DNA of 64,000 nucleotides from Oasisia sp. SBJ-2009 (GCA_964017155.1 OZ024861.1:16917783-16981782); one strand, 5' to 3'. Counted from the stretch's first letter, positions 22,263-35,860 are shown. Made by a program: numbers and translations. The notes: generated by a model not told the origin, from the letters alone.

Positions 22263-22790
22263 TGGATGTTGATAAAGACATCGTGGTTATTGGTAAATGT
22301 CCCTTGTACCAAGAAACAAAGTTGTGTCTTGCTTCGAAGTACTTGTATAATGAAGAATAACTTCATATACTCGGTAATATGTGTATTTGTGTAGTAGACA
22401 AATATGTTATGTGATTGATAGTACAAGTATGCTATACCCTAAAGGTACTACCCATATAAAAAGCTATCATTGTAAATGTATGTGTCAGCTCCTTTAACAT
22501 ATTTCGTTCAATATAGAACCAATTCCGGTATCCAAATGCAAAGATTGGAAAATGTGCATGGTAAATTAAGCAAACAGTCTTGCATTAAGATAACGTCTCA
22601 TATCACAGCAATACTTAAAGCAGTAACTTTTGATGAGGTACAGGATACTGGAAATAAAATATATCATCGTTACATAATGAAATATTTAGAGTGCAAAGTC
22701 ATACATGTGTTGACGGACGCAATACGTTTACTCTCGTTGTATTGTTTTTCCTGTTAGAGTATATGGGACTCTGCTGGAATGGGCCGTATC
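22263..22790 (+). other. Intergenic
   Basis: No gene recognised. The end (22745-22790, 'tagagtatatgggactctgctggaatgggcc') is the uninterrupted counterpart of the left flank of the element at 3996. Confidence 0.5.
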
Positions 22791-22849
22791 TTTCTTATAG
22801 ACATGCACACGCAATATTTACATTGTAGTCGTATATGAAATGTTGTTTC

Positions 22850-23716
22850 ATTGTGCAAATAAAGAAATGTGTGCATGTTATTCCTTCTTCAAAGGGGCGT
22901 ATCAACGTAATATTACCAATCATAATAAACACGGAAACGCGGTGATCGTGACAACTCATCATAACCCGAGGCCAAGGCGTATCGGCGGCTGTGAGTCGGT
23001 TGCAATATCCCATTATTTCCGCGTTGACAAGAAACTATTAATTAATGTAAACTCTTTTCATCCGCTACATGAAAGGGTACATTTGATGCCCTAATGGTTA
23101 GCACCAATAACATAAACAGTAAAGCGAACACAGCGTAGTCGTCATATATGCTATGAAGACGACTCGCTGCTGTCTATCTTCGCAGTGTCTTGTATCTAAT
23201 CGCTGCTGTGGGAGTGAACTTATTATCAGGACTCGGAAGAGTTTTATTCTGCTCATGTGAATCTAATAGTCTATCGTCAGCGGTGCTATTCGACGAAAGT
23301 TTTAAGTGGATCATTGGAATAAGAGCAGCAGTCGTAGTAAAACTGACACAGATGTCCAACATCGTTACGAAATAACAATGTTGGTGTTTTTTTGTGTACG
23401 CTCGGAGCGATGACCAGTAGTGAACTGGTACGGTATCATGTTGCATCGAAGTTTCATAACAAAGTGTTTTGCGCAAGGAAGCAAACGGGGTTTCTCCATC
23501 AAGAACTAGTACAACTTGGACGATGGCACATGCAGAGGGAAGTGGTTACCAGCCACATCTGGACACATTGCCCACATGCGACAGCCTAGTGATGTCACCT
23601 TCATCATCACCGATGGATGGACGAACAAGATAAGAAGATGTATTATTATTATTTATAATCGAAATATTTCGTGTTTATTTGTAGCGTAATGTAAGACTAC
23701 ATAACTAAACGAATCG
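22850..23716 (+). promoter_or_regulatory. Shared upstream block of pseudogene 23717
   Basis: It contains 'ttccttcttcaaaggggcgtatcaac' and 'cccgaggccaaggcgtatcggcg' at about 22965, the 'ttaattaatg' segment, and the 'gataagaagatgtattatta' segment close to the ATG. The block-to-ATG distance is about 750 bp. Confidence 0.4.
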
Positions 23717-24672
23717 ATGGATAACGATACTAACTCATCCATCGCCTTCAAACAGGAACAGAATGATATGACGAACGGGAACGAATATCATTACATTAAA
23801 ACAGCAGTAATCTGTGTAATACTCATCTTGAACGTGATTATGAACTCGCTCGTGATCGTTGTGATCTATTCATGTTCTCGCTGTCGGTGTCCGACCTCGC
23901 TGCCGGGTGTACCTTCATGCCCATCAGCGCTGCCCTGAGCTCCGGAGCAACTCCGGAAGTCACAGACATGGATGGACTCCTTCCTAACGTATACGCATTT
24001 ACGTTGTGGTGGTTTGGCTTCAACTCGATGTACAGCCTGTGCTGGCTGACAATCTCAAAAACGATCGTCATCCTGAAGCCTTTCAAGGTCGAGCAACTTC
24101 TCACTCGCAAATGCTGCTACGTCATCATTGGCATGAACTGGATTATCGGTTGCGTGTTTGCTCTAGTTAACTTTAACATGAACGTAACTTGGAATACATT
24201 GATGTGCACTCATCTTTTGCCCCAAGATGGAAATCTAGCGACATTCCACGTAACACATTTTGTAATTTCCGTGGTTGTTCCGGTCTCACTAATCTTGTAT
24301 GGTACTGTACGGATAATCATCGTGGTAGTGCGCACTCATCGGCAGATTTCTGCTCTCGAACAATCGGTTGCTGTTGGTAACAGTTCCATCGGAAAGACCG
24401 GTTTCGTTACGGTTCAAGCGATACGGTCTTCACGAAATGTGATCATCATTTGTGTGGTGTCGCTTGTTCTCAACACACCTATCTTTGCATATGTTGTACT
24501 GCACTTTCTCACTGCATATCGTATTCCACATTGGTTTAGTTTCATTAGTATATGGGTATTTGAAAGCAACACATTTGTGAACAGTCTGCTGTATTTGCTG
24601 CTGTTCAAGTCCGTACGACGAAAGGCCTTCCACATGTTCGGTGCAATCTACACCTGTCTCCGCGAAAGATGA
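23717..24672 (+). pseudogene. GPCR pseudogene with 37-bp deletion in loop 1 (subfamily B)
   Basis: The reading frame starts MDNDTNSSIAF and is normal through TM1 (MNSLVIVVI). A 37-bp deletion relative to paralogues then removes the ARYPQLREDRTT loop and shifts the frame; the correct frame resumes at 23872 (MFSLSVSDLAAG) and stays open to 24672 with all of TM2-TM7, ISK, NTP and NSLLY. A single old or recent event disables an otherwise well-preserved gene. A downstream start at 23872 would lack TM1 and is unlikely to give a receptor. Confidence 0.85.
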
Positions 24673-24776
24673 CTGTCAACACGAAGCAAATTAAAGAACA
24701 CGATACATGTACTCAGTGTAACGTCATTACGGAGCAAAAATGATGTAAAAAGATAATGTTTTGAAATATATTCCCT

Positions 24777-24962
24777 TTGATCAAACTGAACGCGAATGAC
24801 ACACAGTTGGCGGTGATCAGCGTAATAATTGTATTGACAATTATTGAATTCGATCGTGATCGTTGTGACCGCACGATATCCTCAGGTACGAGAAGATCGC
24901 ACCAGCCTATTCATGTTCTCATTCTCGGAGTCCGACCTCGCTGGCGAGTGTACCTTTTGGTG
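24777..24962 (+). pseudogene. GPCR N-terminal fragment
   Basis: It resembles the start of the gene at 37054-38037 (ANDTQLAVISVIIVL), then shows frameshifted TM1/loop 1/TM2 sequence ('cctcaggtacgagaagatcgcac', 'tccgacctcgctgg'), and joins directly to downstream-block DNA at about 24960. About 60 codons remain. Confidence 0.75.
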
Positions 24963-26180
24963 AGGTTGTCGTGAAATATGTGCAACTTGTAATCAATAAT
25001 TCGCACAAACTATCTCAACTGATGGGCGGAAATATAATTAAGTCAACAAACATAATTTCATTTACGTCATTTGCGAACAATGATAGCAGCATGTTTTATC
25101 GAATGATTATTATGTGACTGATGCTGTTGACATACTCGTCTTTTGTATGACATTGAACATGAACTAACATTATCTATCTGACTTAACCTAAGCCTCCACT
25201 TCACATGTACAGCTATGCATGTTATGAACTAAATCAGCAATTCTTTTAGCTATAACCAAATGGCCTACATCAGAGCATTGAGCTCCAACGAATATACTCT
25301 ACATAAACATATATTCACGTTGTCACCGATTGTTTCAACGTTTACAAAGACTGGTTTGTGTGTGTCATTCGCAAGAGTTCCTTCCCAACGAGCGCTTTGT
25401 AGGTTACTTAAGTCTAGTCTAAGTCTTTGCGTGATTGAAGTAGAAATATCCCGTTAGTATGTCCTCGATAAGAGCCTATTACTTAATGAATAGAAATGTT
25501 GCATTCACCCACACGATAGGATACATCTAACGCACTAATAACATCAGTAATAATTCGAACAGTGCTAGGTGATAGTAATTTGTCATGAAGAGATGACATG
25601 TTGCTGTGTATTTACGCAGTGTGCAATGTCGGTTCGCTGCTGTTGAAGCAAGCAAAGTTATTCTCAGGACACGGAAGTATTTCATGCAGCAATTTTGCAT
25701 AGGACTCCTTCGCTAACGGTGACAATCGATACAAATGTTAAGAAGACAATTTGGACAAACCAGAAATAGGCCCAAGAATATGGACACGGTGTCCATCTCA
25801 TAGGAGTAACGAGTATATTAATGTATCTATGCTACTACAAACTAGAATACGCTTACCTTACACTCTACCGTTGGTAGCAGTACTTTGCTAAGTTGAGATG
25901 CTTCATAAATACAACCTCTATAGAGTATGTTAATTCTAAAACAGAAAACGATCATTGATTGCCGTTTTCGTGTTTCCTCTTGGCCTTTGCGAACAATAAT
26001 GAATCAGGCGATTTTAATTGTTCCTTATTCAGATCTGTGTTTTCTCAATGCAAACACAAACTTGGATTTCGTCAGGTATCGGTTAGATTATATTTGTTGG
26101 ATGCGAGTCTCCTTAGTCATTCAGACAACATAAATATATTTACTTAGTATTTGCGTTTGTCCTCAATAATCAGACATGTT
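24963..26180 (+). repeat. Receptor downstream block, copy 3
   Basis: Aligned with 15040-15754, 8640-9530 and 33960-34865, more diverged than those two are from each other. No gene is supported. Confidence 0.65.
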
Positions 26181-26181
26181 C

Positions 26182-26318
<137 letters not shown>

Positions 26319-26462
26319 GAGTTCAAGGATCGAAATGAGAGCAAGACGACCCACAATCGCTTGATTGAAAATGCGAAACTCTATCAGTTACATAAAAGTA
26401 TACGGATAGTCTCCTGTACGCAATGCACTTGTCCACCTACGTAGCATTTAGCCATATATATA

Positions 26463-26737
<275 letters not shown>

Positions 26738-26769
26738 TACGTCAACCATTATATAATACTATTTACAAT

Positions 26770-27120
26770 ATTTTTAATTTAGGGAAGTGTTATGTATATT
26801 GCATTAGTAATGTATGTGTATCAAGAATGTTATAGTGTAACATTTCGTCAAAACGCAAAAGTCGTTTCTTTACAATTGTATAGTCAGTGTGATAAATATG
26901 TATTGGCAATACAGAAGTATGATATGTCTAGCTGTATCAAGGGTAAGTTGCAACAGAGGGTTTGCAGACAAAACTGCTATTGCAAATTAATCAGCAGGGC
27001 GACACCGATAGATATTAGCATATCACATGTAACTTCACATGGATCCGCCGACACTTCATCGATTTATGCCATTTGATAGAAATAAAATATACTATTATCG
27101 ACGTTCTCTATATGTAAAAG

Positions 27121-27180
<60 letters not shown>

Positions 27181-28151
27181 TCGTTCATGTCTTATCTACT
27201 TAATACAAATAAATAATAAATGGTTATGAGTATAGTGTTGCAAATCATACATACACTATTAAACAAGTTTTGAATTACGTTTTTGTCAATCGTGTTTTGG
27301 GAGCGAGACGGTGTCGGGGCTAGTTGTAACGTTCATATCGGGACAAATTGTAACACTGTTAGAACATGACCCAAGGTTTTTGTTTTCGTGGGTAACTTTA
27401 AAGATTACCTTTACATTAAAAATCGAGCCATACTGTTTTTCCGTATACGAATAGTTGATCCAGCACTGATGTCCACTAATTAAAACAATTGCAATTATAA
27501 AATTTATTAAATTAAAAAGGGTTTTGCAATGTTTAGTTGTACTGCTATAAATGCTAATATGATGGGGACCTCGTTCAACTCCATATACTTATATACACCA
27601 ATATACATAGAGGGCATGCCTTATGCCATGTTGAAGTGGTGGCGCAGCATGAACATTCATCGTTTGATGGTGTGACATTGTTCGACTTTCATTTTAACAC
27701 AATGTTTTCTATTCAGTTCGTTGAGATGAAATGCACAGAGCATCAGCACACATTTCAGACTGTAAACACGGAATTCGAAACAACTGCGTCTAGTTTTAGC
27801 AAAATAGTTACGAATATTTATGTTCACCAAGTGTAAACACAAGCAGAACCTCATAGAAACATAGTCAAGTATGTGTACTGTGTAAACAGGGGCTGTCCAC
27901 GTGGTCAAATGCTCGTTACTCATTGTTCGAACACAGCCCTGTATCGGAAACTACCTGGTGAGTCAAAACGTGCCGTTCCGTGACATGTGTAGCTCTACCG
28001 TGTTCCCTATTGTGACTCCCAAAACGTATGATATACAATTTTACTCGGCTTGAATACTGCTTTATTTTTTGTAAACCTGCATCTTTGCTTATGATATGCA
28101 TATACCTTCGTGGTCGTAAACTAGCGGCTTACTTATTTTATGTTGACAGGT
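26770..28151 (+). repeat. Ancestral unit U1, left part (empty-site reference)
   Basis: 26770-27045 aligns with 39180-39456, 27041-27180 with 46003-46169, 27200-28151 with 57693-58635. The stretch is continuous here but is split in the other copy by a LINE and an 11.5-kb DNA transposon. It contains an (AT)n tract at 27120-27172. No gene recognised. Confidence 0.8.
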
Positions 28152-28196
28152 ATTGTCATCATGCTGTCGGTCGCGAAGCGACAAAGACTGCTTCCA

Positions 28197-31100
28197 TCAC
28201 TTGACTCTTGCTCTCCATTTGTCTCTCTGCTGTGAGAGTGATGTCCAGGAGTCGATCTTTATGTCTCTCAGCTTCAGGTTTCTCTTGATGGTATCTTTGA
28301 ACCGGAGACGAGGGCGCCCTCTCTTTCTGTGACCAGAAGACAGTTGGGAGTAGAGAACCTGCTTCGGTAGCCTGTCTGATGACATCCTCATGAGGTGTCC
28401 AGTCCACCGGAGATTCTTTCTGATCAGAAGATCTTCCATAGATGGCAGCCCTGTCCGTTCGAGTATTTCCTTGTTTGTCACTTTGTCCATCCAGGTTATC
28501 CTCATGATCGAACGCAGATGTCGCATCATGAAGGCATGCAACTTTTTCACCTGTCGCCTGTACACTGTCCAGGCCTCGGCTCCGTATAGGAGGGTGGACA
28601 GCACAATTGCACGGTATATCTTGCCTTTAACCCGCATGGACACATGGTGGTTGTTCCAGAGTCTCTGGCGTAGTCGGCCGAAAGATGCACTAGCCTTGGC
28701 CATCCTCCTCTGTATTTCATCGTCAATGCATCCGTCACTTGATATAGTGCATCCGAGGTAGGTGAATTCCAGAACAGAGTTCAGCTTGTTTCCATCAACC
28801 TTGATATCCTCCTCTCGGGTTCTTGTAGAGTTGGGTTGGTACAGCACCTCGGTCTTCTTGATGTTAATCTTCAGGCCGAACTTCTTTGACGCATTGGAAA
28901 AAGCATCCACTATTTTCTGCATCTCTTCAGCAGAGTGTGCAACCAGTGCACTGTCATCTGCGAAAAGCAGCTCCCTCATCATTATCCGAGTAGTCTTGGT
29001 CTTCGCTCTGAAGTGTGCGACGTTGAATAGGTCAGCGCTCTGTCTGGACTGTATGTAGATGCCAACCCCCATGTCTCGGAAAGCATTGTCGAGCATTGCT
29101 GATAGGAAGATGGAAAAGAGCGTGGGCGCCAGTACACAGCCTTGCTTGAACCCATTTGTGACCCTGAACGATTCCGAGACTTCCCCTCCAACATTAACAG
29201 TCGCCATCATTCCGGTATGTAGTGCCTCGATCATTGTTGTGAACTTCTCTGGGCAGCCATACTTCTTCCTCCCAACTGTATCGAACGCCATACTGAAGTC
29301 GACAAATACCACGTACAGTCTTCGGTCCTGCTCAATGCACTTTTCTTGTAGTTGTCGAAGACAAAATATCATATCCACGGTGCTCCGGTTACCTCTGAAG
29401 CCACATTGTGTCTCCGGAACTACCTTTGGTGTTAGGTGGGTAGATAGTCTGTTGAGGAGGATCCTGGCGAAGATCTTGCCTGCTATGGAAAGAAGAGAGA
29501 TTCCTCTATAATTCCCACAGTCTGTTCGATCACCTTTCTTGTAGATGGTTATAATGCTTGCATCCTTCCATGCTTGTGGTACAGAACCCATCTCCCAGGC
29601 ATTGGTGATTAGTTGGTGCAGTCTGCTGAACAGATTGTCTCCTCCATGCTTCCATACTTCTGCAGGAATTCCATCTCCTCCAGGTGCTTTGCCATCTTTC
29701 AGGCTGGCGATTGCTCTAGCCATCTCATCCATAGTTGGAATCTCATCAAGGCTTGTCTTGGTAATGCGCTGCGGGATGTTGTCCAGAGCTTCGTGATCTA
29801 TGTCGCCAGGGACATTGAGTAGCTTCTGGAAGTGTTCACTCCATCTTGCCACAACTCTCTTGCTGTCAGAGAAGGTTTCCATTCCGTCTGTTGATTTTAG
29901 TTGAACAGGTCCCTTCTTTTTGGGTCCCCACACTTCCTTCAGTCCATTGTAGAAGCCCTTCATGTTGTTACTGTCGGCAACTCTCTGCAGCTCCACTGCT
30001 TTCCTTTCCCACCAGTCAGACTTCAGTGCACGGGTGTGTTTTTGTAGCAGTCTGCAGGCATCTTTGTATGCTGCAGTGGTGGATCTAGTGCTCCTGGTTT
30101 GCAACACTCTCTGGTGGGCTTGATCTCTTCTGCTCATAAGAGTCTGTAGCTCCTGGTCGTTGGGGTCGAACCAGTCCTGGTGTTTTCTGTCTGGCTTGCC
30201 AAGATATGTCTTGGCTGTGTTGTACACAACCTGCTGCAGAGCTGCCCATTCCTCGTTTGGTGTTGAGTTTTCCTTCTCCTCCCAGTGGGCGAGAGCACTG
30301 TCCGTCTCCTGCTCAAAACTCTCCCTATGGCTGATGGTACTTAGTTTTGCAGTGTTGAGCTTGGTCGGCTTATTTGTCCCTTGCCTGTTGTGCTTTTGTC
30401 ATATTCTGAAAGCCACTTTTGATCTCAGCATCTGGTGATCGGTCCAGCAGTTTGCTCCACGCATGGCTCGGGTGCTGTGGATGTCCATCTTATCCCGACA
30501 CCTCATGATGATGAAGTCGATCATATGCCAGTGTTTGGAACGAGGATGCATCCAGGTGGTCTTGCGGTCATCCTTCTGCTTGAACATGGTGTTCGTCACT
30601 ATCAGTTCGAACTCAGAGCAAAGAGCCAGTAGAAGTTCGCCATTGGAGTTGCATTTCCCAATCCCATGTTTGCCCATGACCAAGGGCCACTTGTCATTGT
30701 CTCTTCCTATCCTCGCATTGAAGTCTCCTATCAGCAGTAGCTTATCGGTGTGAGGGATGCCCCTGAGCACACTTGTGAGCTGGTTGTAGAAGGCCTCCTT
30801 GTTTTCGTCTGGGTTTGTCATTGTCGGAGCATACACGTTGATAATTGTAGCAAAGTTGTCCTTGCTCAGAGGTAGTCTCATCGTCATGATTCTGTCACTT
30901 ACTAGCCGTGGCATTTCTGTCAGCTTTGTGATGATATCCTTTTTGATAGCAAAGCCCACTCCGGCCTCCCTTCTTTCTCCTTCGGGTTTGCCACTCCAGA
31001 AGAAAGAGTATTCCAAGTCGTCGAGACTACCAGACTCTGAGAACCTTGTTTCACATAGGGCGGCGATGTCGATGTTGTATTTGGCAAGTTCCATTGCTAC

Positions 31101-31307
31101 TAGTGCCGTACGTCTTTCTGGTCGGTTAGCTCCTTCTCGGTCAAGGAGAGTCCTGACGTTCCATTGTCCAATTGTCAGTAGTTGTCTTCTTTGTCTTCTT
31201 CTTCCTAGCTGATTTTCCACTGTCGACGGAAGATGAGGTCGAGCAGCGCGGTCCTTGGTAACCCGGGCGACGGCCGATCCGGTATCATGTTTCGTGCAGT
31301 TGTACAT
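28197..31307 (-). pseudogene. RTE endonuclease-reverse transcriptase, one in-frame stop
   Basis: The minus-strand frame runs from 31307 to 28197 (about 1,035 codons), broken only by TGA at 30399-30401. The N-terminal half is an apurinic-type endonuclease: TIGQWNVRTL, ALCETRFSE, INVYAPT, LLIGDFNARIG and near the end WTDHQMLRS. The C-terminal half is the reverse transcriptase: GKAPGGDGIPAEVW, IITIYKKGDRTDCGNYRGISLL, VFVDFSMAFDTV, NGFKQGCVLAPTLFSIFL, LLFADDSALVAHS, then the AWTVYRRQVKKL and WTGHLMRM tail. After AFDTV about seven residues usual in the family seem deleted. Only this deletion and the stop argue against activity, so the insertion is young. Confidence 0.88.
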
Positions 31308-31617
31308 TTCATGGAAGCTGCCAGCAAAAACTGTTGAAGTACCGCTGGCTTTTGCAAGTTGCTAGCGACACTCTCTCGGGGAACAAATAGAGGTCTCACA
31401 CCGGCAAGAACATGTCAAGACAGGCATGTCCGTGCAGTGGCTGGTCGAGAGATGTTGGGAGTTCCATACACCAACCGCCCTTGATGCTGCCACAGTGACA
31501 TGGTTTTCTGTTTAGGGTTTGCTCCCTTAGCCTTCGGTTCTGACAAGAACCTATACCACAAGGCAGTGGTTTACAACTCTGTATGGCAGGGGCGTCAAAC
31601 TCCCTGAGGTATTGCAA

Positions 31618-31680
31618 TACCTGAGGTACTGCAATACCTGCATACCACCATGGTATGCAGGTATTGCAGTACCTCAGGTA
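31618..31680. repeat. Perfect hairpin at the RTE 5' junction
   Basis: Two 30-bp arms (31618-31647 and 31651-31680) are exactly complementary around the 3-base loop CCA. The arms contain repeated versions of the target word aggta(t/c)tgcaatacct. Confidence 0.95.
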
Positions 31681-31682
31681 CT

Positions 31683-32926
31683 AGTAGATTACAATACGCA
31701 CAGGTATTTACGAGTCATAACAATATAGTAGGCAATGTCTTAATAATTCCTTGATAACAATAGTATTGTGAATGTTTTTAGCATTTGGAAAACAGCACCA
31801 CGGGAATGAGGCGGCAAAGAGTTAACAGGCTGATATCCAAGCACATTCTAGTTCAAAAACTCCTCCATCACCATCAGCCAATTAAATTGCACACGATGTG
31901 TCTGTCTGCCTCCGGTAATATAATATGTTGGGTGATTTCAGCCTCACGCTCCTCGTGTTACATGTAATAACTAGGACGTAAAAGGGTCATTATATGGACA
32001 TTCCAGCTAATTGTATATCCGTCTTCAAATTAGGCCTGGTATTATTTGCGCTGTTCCCACGGATGACGCAGTTCCTTCTTCAAAGGGCGTATCAACGTAC
32101 TATTACTAATAATTATAAACACCGAAACCCGGTGATCGTGACAATTTATCATAACCCGAGGCCAAGGCGTATCAGCGCGTGTGAGTCGGTTGCAATATCC
32201 CATTATTTCCGCGTCGACAAGAAACTGTTAATTAATTAAAATTGGCTTTCATCCGCTACATGAAAGGTTACATATGATGCCCTAATGCTTAGCACCAATA
32301 ACATAAGTAGTAAAGGTAATACAGCGAAATCGTCATATTTGCTATGAGGACGTGACTTGCTGTTGTCTATATACGCAATGTCTTATGTCAATTCGCTGCT
32401 GTGGGAGTGAAATTATTATCAGAACTCGGGAGTGTTTAATTCTGCTCAGATGAAACTAATATTCCATCGTGAGTGGTACTAATCGACAAAAGTGGATAAT
32501 TGGAATAACAGCAGCAGTCGTAGTAAAACCGACACAGGTGTCCAACATCGTTACGAAATAACACACACATACTTTTATATCTAGCGGACGAAGGCGAATT
32601 CAGTTTCCTGTTCGCAGCGATGACCAATCGTGAACTGGTAAGGTGTCATGCTGCATCGAAGTGACATAACGAAGTGTTTTGCGCAAGCAAGCAAACGTGG
32701 TTTCTCCATCAATACATACTAGTACAACTTGGACAATTGCACGTGCAGAGAGAAGTGTTTACCAGCCACATCCGGACACATCGCCTACATTTCTCAAACC
32801 AGTGATGTGATCTTCATCATCCCCGACGGGTGGACGAACAAGATAAGAAGATGTATTATTATTTATAATCGAAATATTTCGTTTTTATATGTAACATAAT
32901 ATAATATTACATAAATTAACGAATCG
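31683..32926 (+). promoter_or_regulatory. U1 right part and shared upstream block of pseudogene 32927
   Basis: It aligns with 58650-59873 throughout, including 'gaggcggcaaagagttaacagg' and the receptor upstream block with 'cccgaggccaaggcgtatcagc' at about 32155. The distance from that word to the ATG is about 770 bp. An open frame readable at 31785-31967 recurs at 58744-58992 (both start MENST.GMRRQRVNRLISKH) with mostly synonymous-looking and some amino-acid changes. It could be a small exon or chance; no start context or family is recognised. Confidence 0.4.
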
Positions 32927-33423
32927 ATGGATAACGATACCAACTCATCCATCGCCTTCAAAGAGGAATTCCGTGATATGATGAACATGAAGGAATATTC
33001 TTACTTTAAAACAACAGTAATCTCTATAATAATCATCCTGAACGTGATTATGAACTCGCTCGTGATCGCTGTGATCGCACGTTACCCGCAGCTACTAGAA
33101 GATCGCACGACCATATTCATGTTCTCACTGTCGGTGTCCGACCTCGCTGCCGGGTGTACTGGTTTCGTAACGTTTCACGCAATACGATCATCCAGAAACG
33201 TGGCGTCGTTTCGCTAATTCTCGATACTCCTCTCCTAGTCTTCGCTGTACTATTCACTATCACGGGCACACACGTACCACATGTGTTTAGCTTCTTCAGT
33301 GCATGGCTATTTCAAAGCAACACATTTATGAATAGTCTACTGTATTTGGATTTGTTCAAGTGTGTACAAAGAAAAGTAGTCCACATGTGTTGTGCGATAG
33401 TCGTCTATATCCGCGCTCGATGA
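32927..33423 (+). pseudogene. GPCR pseudogene with large internal deletion (subfamily A)
   Basis: MDNDTNSSIAFKEEF, TM1 and most of TM2 (SVSDLAAGCT) are intact, then the sequence jumps straight to TGFVTFHAIRSSRN in loop 3, deleting TM3-TM5 (about 480 bp). A second, 10-bp deletion at the start of TM6 (after SSRNV) shifts the frame. The remainder (VSLILDTPLLVFAV to YIRAR) is open in another frame (33154-33423). Its closest intact relatives are 59874 and 7102. Confidence 0.85.
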
Positions 33424-34899
33424 GAGCCTAAATAGCAGCGAAGCTCAATATAGCCACATTCTAAGTTAACGTGCAAAACGTGTTGAAAAGTCGACTGATC
33501 ATGAAAGTAACCCGTACGTGTGTGTTTGATTTCTTGCCTTCTTGAAAACTTTGTTGTGAAATGTATTCACATTGTACGGAGTAGTTTGCACAATCCGTCT
33601 GACCTTAATTTATGGTTGATACAGCAAGCATGCGCGAGACAATTTATCATTGTTTTTCTTATATGGAATATATTATTTACATATTATATGCAATGAAAGT
33701 AGAGAAGAAATAAAATAAGTTTTAGTTGAAAAGGGCATAGCGCCTTACTTCTGCTATGTTCCTTTAATAGCAGCAGCGATTCACCAGTCATGGAATTGTA
33801 TTATATTATATTGTCTTTACCATGATGTATTGTATTATTTTCCCATAATATGTTGTATATTCCTGTGTTGTTGTTGTTAGATAAACTTTCATTGATAGAT
33901 TCATTCATAAGACAAGTACTGTAAACAAATAACACAGGTTTTCCATCGAGAGTATAAGATATACAAATATATCCACGTTGTCACCGATTGCATCAACGTT
34001 TTCAAAGACATGTCTATGTGTGACACTCGCAACAATACCTTCCCAACGAGCGCTATGCATGTTACTTAACCCTAGTAATATAAGTCTTTGCGGCGCGTGA
34101 TTGAAGTCGAAGCATCCCATTAGTGTATCTTGGAAAAGGGGCTATTAATTAATGAAAAGAAATGTTGCATCCACCGACATGAAAGGTACATATAACGCCA
34201 CTAATAACATCAGTAATAATTGGAACAATGCGAGCTGATACCAATTTGCCATAAAGACATGTTGCTGTGTATTTACGCAATGTGCAATGTCGGTTCGCTG
34301 CTATTGAAGCCACATTATTCTAAGGACACGGAAAAATTTCACGTAGCAATGATACATAGGGCGCCTTCGCTAACGGTGATAATCGATACAAGTGTTAACG
34401 AGACCAATCATTGGACAAACCAGAAACAGGCGCAGGAAAATGGACACGGAGTCCAATTCCTAGAAGTAGTATCGACCACATTAATGTATCTCTACTACTA
34501 CAAACTAGCATAAGCTTACCTTACACTCTAACGTTGGTAGTAGTATTTCGATATACTGGCATGCATCATAAATACAACGTCTTCTAATTCGAAAACGGAA
34601 TACGATCATTGATTGCTGTTTAGGTGTTTCATTTTGACAGTTGCGAACAATAAAGAATAAGGCGGCTTATAGATTTACCTTATTCAAATGTGTGTTGTGT
34701 TAATGCAAACAAAACATGGATTTCGTCAGGTATCGGTTATATTGTATTTAATGGATACGAGTTTCCTTAGTCATTTAATCAATGGAAATATGTTTACAGA
34801 GTGTTTGCGTTTGCCTTCATTAAACAGACATTTGCTTGTATCCATGTTTTGTCGGAGAACCTATTAACAGTGTGTGTGTGTGTGTGAGTGTGTGTGTGT

Positions 34900-34948
<49 letters not shown>

Positions 34949-35345
34949 TGTGTGTGTGTGAGTGTACGTGTGTGTGTTTGTGTGTGTGTATGTGTGTGTG
35001 TGTGGGGGGGGTGCTCAGGTGTCATAAAATTAACCTTAAGTCATCATATTGCAATCAGACGCATACGACATACGAATACGGTACAAGAAACATAATGTGT
35101 AGTCATAATATGTGTTATTACACTCTCCATGAAATATGCGTTTTCAGACATAAACAACACATTTATGAAAATGATTACAAAACCAGCAATACTATGTAAA
35201 GAAAATATTACAGTATACATCTCCTGATATAAATAAATATATTCACCACTAGTATTTACTATTTGTTTTCTGACATATTGGAAAGTATGTCTTCCAGTAA
35301 TTGCAACTCTTCCTCAGTTCGATTTGTTGGCAGCAATTATGTAGT

Positions 35346-35414
<69 letters not shown>

Positions 35415-35860
35415 GTGTGTGTGTGTATATGTATATCAACAATTATATAATAACAATTATATATAACGTACATACTTGTTGCTTACGGTTCCCCTAACTC
35501 GCTGAATGATAGGCTCACTGCATTGATCAATGTTATTTGAATCGACTCCAGTGTTTGCGCTTGTGTGACATTGTCCGGGTTACTAGGCGAAATTCCAAGG
35601 ATACCAATATCTAATATATTGTTTGATTTATTGTAATTGTATTGTACCCATTGTTTGCGATTGTTTGACTTGGTGATGCATGTTTACACAACCAATCATT
35701 CAGCTAAGACACAATTTCAACACGATGCAAAGACAGCAACATCGTCACAACGCATGCAAACCACCTCACTACGACACACAGGTTTCCTGATCAAAGGGAC
35801 AGTAATTCAAAACATTATCTTTGTGCAGCATTTTCCCTCCGAAATGACGTTAAACTGAGA
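33424..35860 (+). repeat. Downstream duplicated block, copy 2
   Basis: It aligns with 8095-10560 with small indels, from the receptor stop codon through the (GT)n tract (34869-35008) and (AT)n tract (35349-35412) to 'gcattttccctccg'. The two flanking receptors are of the same subfamily, so the duplication unit contained receptor plus at least 2.4 kb of 3' flank. Confidence 0.8.

Larger units (their letters stand above)
28152..31680 (-). mobile_element. RTE-type non-LTR retrotransposon, near full length
   Basis: The 3' end is at the left ('...cagcatgatgac' on the minus strand, a short ATGATGAC-like tail typical of RTE elements). The 5' end is at the right, ending in a 30-bp-arm hairpin (31618-31680). 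The uninterrupted target is visible at 58635-58650 ('gacaggtattagtagatt'). Here the flanks read caggtatt and caggtact, giving an 8-bp target duplication with one change. The coding region is one frame with a single internal stop. Confidence 0.88.

Noticed and set aside
29059..29511. Plus-strand frames across the RTE element
   Set aside because: They are shadows opposite the reverse transcriptase coding strand.
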